From contig JBBHKE010002781.1 of NCBI GenBank assembly GCA_037447655.1, positions 1-62,000 on the forward strand: DNA of 62,000 nt, read 5' to 3'. Both the position numbers and the translations under genes were made by a program. Of the stretch, positions 33,079-45,496 are shown in pieces. The notes beneath the pieces were generated by a model. The model saw nothing but the letters and a program-made list of their open reading frames with translations. It was not told the origin of the DNA and did not search any database. This stretch comes from Zygnema cylindricum (lineage: Eukaryota > Streptophyta > Zygnematophyceae > Zygnematales > Zygnemataceae). How positions within the stretch are numbered: the stretch's first letter is position 1; each line of letters begins with the position of its first letter.

Positions 33079-34782
33079 CCTTAATCAAACGTAACTCAAT
33101 ATTTTTTTTACGTTGATATATTTACTGTTTAAATAGCGTTAATTACTTTAATTTGAATTATTTTTATATATTGCCGTGTACGAAACATGTCATTCCGTTC
33201 TAAAACTGCACATTATTTGGTATTAAAGTATAGAATAAGTGTCAGATAAAGGTGTTGAAACGAGAAATTGAGTGTGCCACCACTGAAAAGCGTACTCGGA
33301 TTTGATTCCCAATCATAAAGGCTAAGGAAAATCGCGAAAACCTGTTCTCACAGTTCAGGAGTCGAATATGTAAACATAGATTATCGTGGCTAGAATATGG
33401 GAATGTGTATCCAAATTAAATTTATGTGTATAAATTAGCGATAATTTAGTTAGCGTTAGGCCCTTGACCCAAAACGAAACGAAACACATTTTGACGTCAC
33501 TTCTAACTTCACGTCCAAAGAACAACGTGAATCGCTATTAGCCTACTAGAGTTAAAAAATCCTTAGTGTAAAAAAACAATTTGTGTTATTAATTCTCTTT
33601 TGGGTCAAGTTGTAGTGAACTTTTGATTAAATGTTTTTTTTATTATTATTTATTATAAAGTCAAATTCGGTCAACGCATTTTATGAACAGTCCATGTTTT
33701 TCATGCGCATATTCATTATTTTTTGCCTTTTTGGGCGTTTCATGCGGGCGTTTTATGCGAATGAAACCTCTATGTTGATAACGTTGGTTTATGGCATACG
33801 ACAAGCTCCTCAATAGTGAAAATTTGTACTTTACGACCGTACGTACACACTCCTGCATTGAAAAATTCAGTTCATACGTTTTCTATCACTATGACGCGTA
33901 AAATCGTCCCCCAATTGTACACGTGGCCACAGGGAACAAAATAGACGTGCTCTCTTCTTTGCCTTCGAGGTCGCTTTGTTTGGCCGCGTCTACGATCATT
34001 GCTTCAGCGATGTCACAATAGTTAAAAGCCACTTCCACAATTTGGGGTCCCACCGTTTGACCGCTCATATTTAACCTTATACGACAAAAAACAGTTATTG
34101 CATCTGCCGAATTCTATTCATGAAGCAGAAAATTATACCAGAAAATATTGGTTACAGTAGCAGTACCAGTCCAGCTTCTTGTCGTATGGCCATTAAATTA
34201 TAATCAGATACGACAAACTGTAAATGTCCTTCCCCGATGCCAAGCTCCTCTGATGCCAGCTCACGCCTGATGACTAGACGAGGAAATTTGTAAAATCCAA
34301 TGATAATCCAGAATGTCCGCAAATAAAGACAAAGAATCACTACTTTTCGGGGTAGAACGTTGCGCTTCGGAATTGTCAGACCCAATTGAACGGCAGACGT
34401 ACGGTGACAGTATGATATATCCATATTCAGGTCATCGCACTTATTGTACGGAATGCCATTCACCAGATTCCCTCGCAAATAATAGTTAGATCAGGTGTCG
34501 GCGGACAGGTCTCTGACGTGGCACGTAGATTCGACCCGCTCTGTTTGCCGAATATGTGCCATTGGAGCCGTACAGTACAGAATCGCTCTTGATTTGTTCG
34601 TGCGACGCATCATAAAATATTAAAATCATAGAATATCACATTGATGTCGACGACGATCTGGCGTTGAAACAGAATCTGATACGGGAATCAGAAACGGCAT
34701 CTGGCGCGTAGACATAATCGGCACTGAAAGAACCATCAGCGTCCGTACGCGGTCAAGGTGGATAGGTCGCTTCCGTACCATA
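33079..34782. other. No gene recognised
   Basis: Holds an isolated M1 end (AACGTGAATCGCTATTAG, 33524-33541) and a ~130-bp patch at 33656-33790 shared with 24600-24720. Otherwise unassigned non-coding sequence. Confidence 0.5.
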
Positions 34783-36107
34783 CCGTGTACCGCTATTATT
34801 AGTGTTAATGAAATTTTCGGAACTCAAAACATTAGTGTTGGGTATCGGGTAAATTCATATCGCGATAATTTCGATATTCAATATATCGAATATCGACCGA
34901 GCAGAACCTCGATATATCGTACCGGGACCAACATAAACCATCGCGATTTATATCGCGATGTATAGTATTTTTTTAAATTTAATATTTTATATTTTTGTAT
35001 AATATGTTATTTTAGCGAAAAAGACAAATTGTCTGATACGCCACGTGTGACGTGATTTTCGTTCCGTGACCTAAAAGTAGACGCCGCAAATGTAACCGAC
35101 AAAAAAGTACTAATTCTGTAATTCATATAATTACTTACTTGGGGTATGATTACACTAAGAGGTATTTGTAATAGTACGGACAGCAAAATTTCAGTATTAC
35201 TGAGGCTTCGGTTACATCGCGTATCGTCTGTAAACAAGTTTTTAGATACATGTTTTGATTTGAGTGGTTCCTTGTAAGTTGACAAACAAATCTCTAAAAT
35301 CGTCAAAGATTTGAGTACCGACCATTTTCGTATGGAAATTCGTACTTGTGTATTATGTATGTGTACTTCGCAAGTGTACCGCATCAATGTACCTAAGAGA
35401 TCTCCTTCCCTCTGCTGACTTTCAGGAAAAAACTGTATTTCTTTTCGGCAAAGATTTTACGGTCACCTTGTCCCGAAGGCACGTGACTTTGGAGACCTGT
35501 AAATTTTTTTATTTTTTTAATGCCTCGATATATTGGTGATACGATATATCGGTGATATTTTGATTTTCGATATATCTAATCGATATATCGAATATCGTGT
35601 TACTGGAATTCGATATATATCGAATACCGGCAAGAGGTCCTCGATACCCAACTCTACCTCAGAGATCTCCTTCACTCTGCTGACTTTCAGGAAAAAACCG
35701 TATTTCTTTTCAACAAAGATTTTACGGTCACCTTGTCCGAAGGCACGTGACTTTGGAGACCTGTGATTTTTTTTTTTTTTTTTAATGCCTCGATGTATTG
35801 GCGATACGATATATTGGCAATATTTGGCGATATTTTTTATTTTCAATATATTGAGGCGATATATCGATTATCAAGTACCTGAAATTCGATATATATCGAA
35901 TATCGGCAAAAGGTCATCGATACCCAACACTACAAAACATCTTTTCTCCGGACACACTTGTCCGATTTTCACTTTGAGACCACCAATAGAAGGTGGGAAT
36001 CTTGGATTTCAATCGCAACCGTCAGATCGCCAATCCCACAAGCGTGTACGGAGAAAAGATGTTTTAAGTGGCAAAAAAAACATCAACATCGATAGCGATA
36101 CACGGTG
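34783..36107. mobile_element. M1 MITE interrupted by a hAT-like element
   Basis: Left end CCGTGTACCGCTATTATTAG after TA, right end GATAGCGATACACGGTG before TA. The hAT-like insertion sits at the conserved CAAAACAT of M1. Without it, M1 would be about 217 bp, close to the complete copy at 37259-37465. Confidence 0.85.
34833..35932. mobile_element. Non-autonomous hAT-like element, copy 3
   Basis: Termini TAGTGTTGGGTATCGGG and CGATACCCAACACTA, with a perfect 8-bp target duplication CAAAACAT (34825-34832, 35933-35940). It is 1100 bp because the 3' ~270 bp is tandemly duplicated (about 35391-35656 and 35657-35932), including a second terminus-like CGATACCCAACTCTA at the internal boundary. Confidence 0.92.
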
Positions 36108-36109
36108 TA

Positions 36110-36195
36110 CCGTGTATCGCTATCAGTGACGATGTTTTTTCGTCATAGAACACATCTTTTCTCCGTACAACACATGTCCGAAATTTTGAAAAGTG
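36110..36195 (+). mobile_element. M1 MITE, right part missing
   Basis: CCGTGTATCGCTATCAGTGACG starts two bases after the preceding M1 ends, followed by AACACATCTTTTCTCCGTAC. Homology is lost after about 36195. Confidence 0.65.
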
Positions 36196-36629
36196 GATAG
36201 AATCGTCAGTTAATTCGCGAACATAATGCTGACGTGTATATCGACATAAAGATTTCGAGCTCAATTAAAATGTTCACATTCGCCGACGTGAAAGGATGTC
36301 AGCTTTTGACACGCGTCATTCCACGAACAAGGATTGGGATCGAGGAAAATGCTTAAAAAATAATTAGCTACTATTTTCATCCAATCGGAGTTTGTCCGTA
36401 TTTTCCCATTTTTTGTGTTTTTTTTTTTTTGACGACGACTGCTTTCTATCCTGAAACTATGAACTTGGAAAGCTACGAAGTTTCCTCGAAGATTCTCCCA
36501 AGGCGCCGACTTTTTCATTCGTCGTCGCTCAATTCCCGTCATAGTTGTCCCGTGCGCATAATACGCACGAAACGAACGCGCGAATACTACGCACGATACG
36601 CATTTAACGATGAAAAAAATGTTATTAAA
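36196..36629. other. No gene recognised
   Basis: AT-rich spacer, no repeats assigned. Confidence 0.4.
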
Positions 36630-37250
36630 TGCGTACCTGACTATGTACCCGTACATTTTCGTACATTTGCGTACTATTTTAGTACATTTCAGTACTTTTA
36701 GGGTGTTTGAGGATTTTAGGGTACATTCTCGTGCGTTCTCAAATATTTATGTTAAACAGCCAACTATTATTTGTACATTTACGTACAGTGTCCGTATTTT
36801 TTCGTACTTTTGACGGTTATTATTTTGAGATTATAAGGGTACATTTTTGTACTTTTCCGTATATTTCAGTTATACGGACTTACATTTTTCGTACATCTAC
36901 GTACGGCGTCCGTATATTTCAGTACTTTGAGGGTTATTGATGGGGGGATTTTAGGGTGTTTAGGGTACTTCCCGTGCATTTCGTACATTCCGGTAAATTA
37001 CAGTACAGCTGCCTTACATTATCCGTACTCAAGGTTTTTTAGGGTACACATGTCGTACAACTTCGTACATTTCCGTCTGTTTTCCGTACGTTATAGGATT
37101 TTTTAAGGATTTTTTAGGGTTAAAGGGACGGTTTCCGTACGTTTTCGTACATCGTACAGCGAAAACTAACGAACGGTATGAAAGTAACGAATACTACGTA
37201 GTTTTCGGAAAAAAAGTCGAAATCCGTACGAATAGTACAACTATGATTCC
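36630..37250. repeat. Degenerate GTAC-rich array, second copy
   Basis: Irregular repeats of CCGTACATT, TCGTACATTT and TTTTAGGGTACA words, inverted relative to 22600-23430 and ending just before a complete M1. Confidence 0.6.
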
Positions 37251-37258
37251 CGTCGGTA

Positions 37259-37465
37259 CACCGTGTCCCCCTATTAGTGTTAATATTTTTTCGCCACTTA
37301 AAACATATTTTATCCGTACACTATTGTCCGATATTCAATTTATGACCGTCAATCGGAAGCTGGGAATCTTAACTTTTGATCGAAACCGTCAGATCTAAAA
37401 ACCACCATGCGTGTACGGAGAAAATATGTTATAAAAAATAGTAACACTAATAACGATTCACGGTG
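37259..37465. mobile_element. M1 TA-target MITE, complete reference copy
   Basis: 207 bp, ends CACCGTGTCCCCCTATTAGTG and CACTAATAACGATTCACGGTG, with TA at 37257-37258 and 37466-37467. Interior: AAACATATTTTATCCGTACAC and GATCGAAACCGTCAGATC. The TA target suggests a Tc1/mariner-type source, which is inference. Confidence 0.88.
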
Positions 37466-37467
37466 TA

Positions 37468-39428
37468 CGCGATCGCGATGCGTTCAAAATTCTCAATTTT
37501 TCGAGGGGTCACAGCTGGCGCGCCAACTGTCATCTCCAACCACCGACCAGATTTAGTGAAGCTCCATCCGCCCATATCCGTACGCCCACTAAAGACAAAT
37601 GACATCTCTCTGTCTGAGTACCCTGAGTGTTAAACTGTACGGATTCCTCCGATTTACTAAGACTCGCTGGAAAGACGTGTGAGCTGTCGTTACGAAAGAT
37701 ACGACAGATTCAATAGAAACGACAAAAAATCTGCAGAAGTTGTTTTGACTAGGCAGGAAAAAACAAATGGACCTTTTGCCGAAGTCACAGAACGGTATAG
37801 AAAACAAATCTCCGGACCATGTCACGACAAAAAAATTCCGGAAAACTCGGAAAGCTACAGTATATCTGGATTCTTCTGGAATTCTTATTCGTTAAGTCCA
37901 ATGAGAAACGCACATGGGCGGCTACTGTAGTCACATTGTAAATGTACTTCAACCTTTGTCCGGAAGCAAAGAGACAAATCTCAAATGGAAGAAGAAGAAA
38001 TGACGTTCTTGTAGAAACGAAAGGTGGGGACCACTCGACCGTACACATTTTGAAAGCCTTCTCAGCGTCAGGAAAAATTACAGTACGGCATTCGGTGACC
38101 AATAATCCGGGGCGGTATGCTTCCAAACAGATTCTGAAATTTGTCGGCTGATGGTGTACGGACAGCCCTCTAGACAAGTCCAGTACAGTATTTTACAGAA
38201 TGTACGGAGAGAAAGTCGGTGCCGACAAATATTAGGAAGTCATCCTTGTCTTCAATGCATGTCCGTGTGGACGGGAGATTGTGATAAATTATTTGTCGTG
38301 TAATGTAGATTTTGGTGTCGTTATTCGTAAGACCGTACGCCACTATTTCTAACCCACTTTTACCGAGGCAGTGGCTTTTATACTACAGTAATTTTGGTTT
38401 TATCAGAAAAAATTTTTTTGGTTTTGTTTGTTTGTTGTACGGTAGGACTTTTCCCAGAAGCGCTAAAATACAAAAGAAGAACGTGAGACAAAGATCTAAA
38501 TTCCAGAGAAGTACAATTGGCCCTCAATAATGATGACACGTCACTTTTTGGCACCAATGTCGGTTAATAATGTTACTTGTTGTCTTATTATAAGCCAATA
38601 TGAGACTTGATAATGATTTCAATGAGTAGAAGGAAAATATGATCCGTACTATTATGTTTCAAGACAAACAGGCGGGATCAATTTTGGCATTTTCCGCCTT
38701 ATGTACCTTCTATAAGCCTAGACGTACGGATTCTGCAGGTGTATTTTATGCAAAAGTACAAGAGAAGAATCCTAAAAACCGAAAATTGTCGGTTTGTGTA
38801 GGTTAAAAAAGGTGTGGAGTACAAAAAAACAAAGCGTCAAGATTTTCTGAACTGTTTGTCGATGTGTACGGACGTGTAAATCTAACTGTCATGGATTCGT
38901 ACGGTGGACTTCCAGAATCGAGACAAATGGAGAGGTATGCACGATTTCATGTACGGCAGTTTGGATTTTCCCGCGAATTTTTTCAAGAAATGTGAAAAAT
39001 TTGGGAAACCGTACGAAACACAATATTTTAATGAAACAGTGAAGTGTACAACTTGACAGTCTGTCAAGCGTGCGAATGGAGCGATAACCTTGTACGGCAA
39101 ACCGTCACAAGAACGAAAATGTAACAGCTGGAATGATATGTAAGTGCATGCAGACAAATAGCTTGTGGAATCTTATATTTTGTCTTTTGTGATCCATACC
39201 TTTAAAAAAACGTCCAATCACCGACAAATTACATTGTTCTGTTTTAAGTTTACACTTTTATACTATTTCGTACAATTACGACAGAATTATGCTTATATGG
39301 TACAGGAGGGCGGAAGTAAAGACAAATTAAGGCGAAAATAGCTTCCGCCTATAGAAAACCAGAAAGGACAAAAGTAGTCCATGATTCGGTATAATTCGCA
39401 CAAAAGGTGTAAAACAGGCGTAGTTCCC
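37468..39428. other. No gene recognised
   Basis: Nearly 2 kb of unassigned non-coding sequence. No terminal repeats, long ORF or match to the window's repeat families was seen. Confidence 0.5.
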
Positions 39429-39431
39429 TAA

Positions 39432-40211
39432 GGGTATTTCCCCATGTACTTGTAACTTAGCGAACTTACTTTGTATTTTAGCGCGGATCCGCCGGACCCG
39501 GTTTTCAAGTGTCCCTATGCCTGTAAGGACGAAATGGTAACTTACGCTTGTGACGATTGTATACGTCGACAATACCTGTGACGGTTGTCAACGTCTACAA
39601 CCTGTGGTCGCACGTTATTTTTTGGAACTGCTTGTGACGTCGCATGTCTTACCGTGACATTGTAGACGTACCGCCTTTCCAGCCTGTGCCGTTTCACGGT
39701 TGAAGACGAGGCGCTTTGCCTCTGCGTCTCCTATCCGGTCGACGTGAAATGGCATCAGAATTTGAAGACCACTGCAAAAAAGAAATCCGTACTAGACGAA
39801 AACGGACAAAACCAAACAAATTGTGTACTGTTTTTCGTCGTATTAGAACGCAAACGGACAAAACATAGCGAATTCTGTACTTTTCTTTGTCTTTGGAAAT
39901 CCTATGAAAATTTTCGAAAATTACGACACGGCTAATATATGTTACTATTTGTTTATCGAAAATACTTAGTTTTAAAACACATCGCGCATGTGTTTTAAAC
40001 GTAAGGTTGAAGATGACGTTTTTTGTCGTGAAAGTGGGTCGAAAAACACAAGACGACAAATTTTCATACATCTTAAATTCGAGGATGACGCAAATTGTAC
40101 TCTACAAATTTGCGATTCCTTCGTACGGTTGCAACTTAGGCAGTACGGCGCTAAGTTTTACATGAAAACGACAGAAAAAATAACCTTACTTATGCACATG
40201 GGGACATACCC
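39432..40211. mobile_element. PIF/Harbinger-like MITE, copy 4
   Basis: Termini GGGTATTTCCCCATGT and ACATGGGGACATACCC, target duplication TAA (39429-39431, 40212-40214). 780 bp, more diverged. Confidence 0.85.
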
Positions 40212-40214
40212 TAA

Positions 40215-40782
40215 ATCCTCCGCTCTTCAGGGGCCAAAAGTAGTCATTTTAAGGGCATTTTTCAATGATTGCGCATTTTATGACCGTACAATCTCGGCGT
40301 ATTTGGACTTGTACGGTTATAGCGCGCCCAATCAATGTTAACGTTTGGTCCTTGATGGCCTAAAACCCTAAAAAACCCTAAAGCGAAACATTTTTTTCAC
40401 GCGTGAGAAATGATCGCACGTGTGAATACAGCTCACGCAAAAAGACGTTTTTCCATATTTTCTGCCAAATTAGGCCTCCTACCAACCGAATCATTGCTGG
40501 CAATTACTGTAGTTTGCAGCTTCTATTTGTCGGTCCAATGGGAATGAAGCCCAATGTCGTTCAAATTGTACGAAAGTACAGTACTATCAGTATCCAATAA
40601 AAATCTTGGATTAAAATGCGAAAACAGTACTATGATCGACTCTTCCACGTCACCACTCTTGACACAACACGGTCCTTATGTACAATGTGAAGGAACAGTG
40701 GAAGTCTTATATATAGATTTATCTACGTGGCATCCACCATAGTTGACGTTGAAAAATGAATAAAGGGATGTGCTCAGTATTA
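40215..40782. other. No gene recognised
   Basis: Short unassigned spacer between two PIF-like elements. Confidence 0.4.
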
Positions 40783-41729
40783 GGGGGTGTCCCCATATAA
40801 TCGGTACTTTGATAAAGTAGTTTGGACTGTAGTGAAGATTCTCCGTACTACTTTGAAGAGCGTCCCAATGTGCGAAAATGAAATCGGAACTTTGAAATGT
40901 GACGGTTGTAAACGTAGGTACAACTTTTGACAATTGAAGACGACTACGAAACTTGCGACGATTACTGACGCCAACAAAAATCGTAAAAAATAGCGACAGT
41001 GGTAGACGTCTAGATTTTTGTGAAATTGTAGATGTTTAGGGTTTGGTGACATTGTGACGTCATGCTCACTTGTGAGAACGTCGACGCCACTGATTCAAAA
41101 ACTTTCCACATGGTTACCGGATTTCGTTTTTACTTCTCTTCTCACTCGAAAAAAAACCTTAAAATTGTCAAAAGTAATAATTTTCAAAGATCTTTCATTT
41201 TATACCAAGAATATTGTATCTCATTCTAAAAAGTGTGAGATAAAAGCGATAGCGTGAGAGGGAGAGGGGAGAGGCGACAACGGCGTAAAATGATGCAAAA
41301 GATGCATGAATGAAAGTGGAGGTTGAGACCTCTGCAATTTTTTTTCCGTACATGCGCGTGACGGACACGGAGGAAAATAACGAGTACTCTCCCTCATCCA
41401 AAATTTTTCCCACTCGTGTGGCGCGTGCGTGGGTCGTTTTTCATTCGTTGTTTAGGCGGTACTTTAACTAAAAGCACCCCCTCAAGGTGATTTTGGATTA
41501 AGTTTTTTGATGGGCTAGATTCTCTTGCACCCGAGGGTCGAAAAGAGAAAACGCCAAAATGCATTTATATAACGACAAACATGCACTACATTCAAAGTAT
41601 AGAATTGACGTTCATTTTACTTTGGTAAAAATGTTTTTCTCGTATGGTTGAAGTTTTTCTTAAAGTTCCCTAAATTTTAGGGCATAATGACAAAGAAAAA
41701 ATAATACTTTAATGCACGGGGACACCCCC
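40783..41729. mobile_element. PIF/Harbinger-like MITE, copy 5
   Basis: Termini GGGGGTGTCCCCATAT and GCACGGGGACACCCCC. Flanks TTA on the left and TAA on the right, so the duplication has changed or is a palindromic variant. 947 bp. Confidence 0.8.
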
Positions 41730-42492
41730 TAAATGTATCGACTATTTTTTGTCGTTTTCACTCAAAATTCAGTCCGCAACAATTAAATCTTTTGACGTTC
41801 AACAAAAATAGTTTTGCAACAGTACAATGAACGTCAGCTCGATACTTTGGGGGTGTCCCCATATAATTCTTAAAGTAATAAAGTATTTTGGACTGTAGTG
41901 AAGATCCTCCGTACTACTTTGAAGAGCGTCACAATGTGCGCAAATGAAATTGAAACTTTGACATGTGACGGTTGTAGACGTAAGCACAACTGTGTGACGG
42001 TTGAAGACGATTACGAAATTGGTGACGCCAACAAAAACAACGACAGTTGTAAAGGGCTAGATTTTTATATTTTTGTGACATGGCAAATATTCAGGGTTTT
42101 TTGATATTGTGACGCCATGCTCACACGTGACAACGTTGACGTCACATATTCAAGAACTTTCGGCCTTGGCTACCCAATTTCGTTTTCTTGACATCTCTCA
42201 CTCGACTTCCATAAAAATATACATAACGCTAATCAAACGAATTATTTTTCAAATATCCTTCATTGCATGCTTCTATTGTCCTGCCTAATTCTAAAAAGTG
42301 TGAGATAAAAGTGATGGTGTGAAGGGGAGAGGTGAGAGGCGACGACGACGCAAAATTTCTGCAAAGGACCCATGAATTTAAGTGGATGTTCAAGACCCCT
42401 CCAGAACTCTTTCCGTACATGCTCATCTTTTCCGTACATGCACCTAACGAGCAGAGAGAAAAATAGCGAGTACTCTCCCTCAACCTAAAATT

Positions 42493-43517
42493 TGTTGTTC
42501 TACAACCACTGTTGCAGGAGGAGAACCAGTAGTAGTAGTGGAAGTAGACATGAAAAACAACAGAAACTATCAAAGTACCTACTCAACAGCCAACTTTGAA
42601 CTGACACAAAATATGACTCAAAAAGTCAATATGTCTCAAATTTTCCATAGTGATACATAATAGTGTAAGCTGACAATTCCCAAAATTTCAGTCTAAATTA
42701 ATAAGTAAACCATAAGATATGATGTTTTGAAGTCTCCCAAAAACTGCCCTTAGAAAATCATATTCCCAAAACTGGATGCTACAAAATTGGCTAAGTCCCA
42801 AGTTATATACTCACAGTGTGTATCTACTGATCTACACTAATTTGGGTAACCGTTACTATAGTTATTATCCTGACTAACGAGAAAGCATCCTACTTGTACG
42901 TCATTGTACCTCAAAACCCTAATTATTATTTTGTAAAACCTGATTAATGGAACACTATTTTTTATAGCACTAATCTACAAAACAATGTTATTCAGATATT
43001 TCCTGATATTGAACCGTACACAAAACGTTCCAACCGTACACAAAAACGTTCCAAATGCTTAGTCAGCAGTAGTCGCTAAAGTCTAGAATGTGGTGGTGTA
43101 GTACGAAGCACCTGAGTGCTTCGTCACTTGTGGTCCCACGCGAATCACGCTTGTGGTCCCTCGTGAATCACGCTTTTGGTCCCAGGTGAATCGCGTCCGT
43201 TGGAACAAATTCAATCGACAATGGTACCGTCGAACTGTACAATATATTTCCGGAATACCCGGTTTTGATCCCGTTCATCCAATCCTGTGAATCAAATGGT
43301 CAAATCCGTGACGCGTGTGGCTGACTGTCTGCGCCACTCCCAAAAACCTGCATACGTTCTTTTGCCGATAGGTGTTCTTGTAAAAGTACAATACACTCTA
43401 CTGTACTTTATGCTCTTGTAACGCTAATTAAGGTAAGTATTACAGTAGACTACTTAGAAAATATTATAAGTTATTTTTACCCCTATTTACTGAAATAAAG
43501 ATTTATAAATTACAACA
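42493..43517 (-). repeat. 3' LTR of element B
   Basis: 1025 bp. It includes, at its 3' end, the start of the gag frame (ATGs near 42552-42561), as in the 5' LTR. The polypurine tract (RC of ctcccctaaatc) is at 43518-43529. Confidence 0.92.
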
Positions 43518-43540
43518 CTCCCCTAAATCTTTAGACTCAA

Positions 43541-44359
43541 TTACTTACTTAGGTCCAATAACATCTCTGCAAAACTGTAAGGAGCAGGAAGGGCTTTTGT
43601 TAACATGGCAGCCACCATCCTCTCATCTGGTAAATAACACAATTTAACGACTTTTGCAAGTACTTTTTCTCTAACAAAGTGAAGTCTAACATCCATGTGT
43701 TTACTCTTAAAGTGATGATTGGGGTTAGAGGTAATTTCAATGGCTGCCTGGTTGTCACACCAGATAGCTCGAGGACCAGTTTGCATATACCCAAGTTCTT
43801 CAAAAATGGACTTCACCGATATGAGCTCCTTGAGGGCGGAAGTTGCTGCCATATATTCTGACTCCATTGTGGATTGAGCTCTAACCTTTTGTAATTTGCT
43901 ACTCCAACAGCAAGTTCCATCTCCGAACAAAGCCGTTCGTAGATTTCCGGCTTGGCATGTCTCCATAGCTAGCATCGCTCCATGTTTGTATTTTCACCTC
44001 TCCTCCTCCGAGTACAAGCTTGAGATTTCGAGTACCTGCAAGATATCTCAACACCCTTTTTGCTGCCTCCCAATCTGCCTTTTTAGGATTATGCAGACTT
44101 CTACTCAGGACTCCCACAGCTGCTCAATGTCGGGTCTCGTACAATTCATAAAATATATTAGACTTCCAACTACTTGTCTATATGGCTTTAAAGCCATAAA
44201 CTCTTCCTCCCCTGTCTCTAACCTCTCACAAACCATTATGCATGAGTCTGACTCAATTCCTTCCAATTTATGCCTGAATTCCATGGAAGTCATAGATCCT
44301 TTCACATCTTTCATTTCAAATCTTTCTAGCATGTTACCTATTACTTCTTTATGAGTCAA
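43541..44359 (-). pseudogene. pol: RNase H domain of element B, frameshifted
   Basis: Three overlapping frames give FMNCTRPDIEQ, VLSRSLHNPKKADWEAAKRV, QTWSDASYGDMPSRK, QSTMESEYMAATSALKELIS and WCDNQAAIEITSNPNHHFKS. Two frame changes (near 43900-43975 and 44105-44117) break it. Confidence 0.92.
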
Positions 44360-44996
44360 TATAATCAGCCTTTTGTATTGTCTCTTTCTACCTGTATACC
44401 TAAGATATACTTGGCCTCTTTGAGGTCCTTCATCTCAAACCTAGACCTTAAAGCCGCTTTAATGCGGTTTATGTCATCCATTTACTTACTAATTAATAAT
44501 AAGTCATCCACATATACAACAATGTAAATTAACCCATCCTCCCCTTCTAAACATATATAGAATGATCTGAGCTAATTCTTTTAAAACCTAGCCCAGTCAA
44601 AAACTCATCTAACTTCAAATTCCATTGTCTATGGGCTTGTTTTAGCCCATACAAAGATTTCATCAGTTTACACACCAATTCCTCATTTCCTTTTTCTACA
44701 TACATATCAGGCTGTTTCATGTAGATGGTCTCTTCTAATTCTCCATGCAAGAAAGTTGTTTTGACATCTATTTGATGTTTTTCCATATTCTCTATAGCCG
44801 CTAGACTTAGCAAGATTTTGACTGTAGGAAATCTAACAACTAGAGAGAAGGTTTCTTCAAAATCAATACCTTCTTTTTGATGATACCCTTTGGCCACTAG
44901 TCTGGCCTTATACCTTTCAATGGTGTTGTCCGGGTTCAACTTCACCTTGAATACCCATTTGCTGCCGATGGCTTTTTTGCCTGGAGGAAGATCCAC
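44360..44996 (-). pseudogene. pol: Reverse transcriptase of element B, broken
   Basis: IGSKWVFKVKLNPDNTIE, KARLVAKGYHQKEGIDFEET, HQIDVKTTFLHGELEETIYM and SLYGLKQAHRQWNLKLDEF are intact up to SDHSIYV at 44547. A frame break follows, and the catalytic YVDD is readable in another frame near 44505-44516. Confidence 0.92.
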
Positions 44997-45004
44997 CAGC
45001 TCTT

Positions 45005-45412
45005 ACGTTTGTGCCTCCATAATAGATTTCATTTCATCGTTCGGCGCCTCGATCCATTGATTTCTCTCAGGTGATGAAAAGGCATCCTGAATTGTTAGAG
45101 GCTCCTCTTTAGCTGCAGAAAAAGCAAATTGAGAGCTTGCTTGCAGACGGCTGCTAGATCTCTTCCCCCCCGTAAATTCTTAGGCTGAAATCACCGGCAG
45201 TCTCCGATACGTTTGTGCCTCCATAATAGATTTCATTTCATCGTTCAGCGCCTCGATCCAATGATTTCTCTCAGGTGATGAAAAGGCATCTTGAATTGTT
45301 AGAGGCTCCTTTTTAGCTGCAGAAAAAGCAAATTGAGAGCTTGCTTGCAGACGGCTGCTAGATCTCTTCCCCCCCGTAAATTCTTAGGCTGAAATCGTCG
45401 GCAGTCTCCGAT
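45005..45412 (-). repeat. 204-bp tandem duplication in element B
   Basis: The block starting acgtttgtgcctccataata at 45005 recurs at 45209. The unit is 204 bp (68 codons) and keeps frame; the copies differ by a few substitutions. It lies in the linker between integrase and RT. Confidence 0.93.
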
Positions 45413-45496
45413 TTGACTGCCTTGGCTGATCCGCGACCTGTGGTGTAACTGTTTGTTCCGCCTGAGCTGGAACTTGTGGTGAAGCCTCCTATGAAG

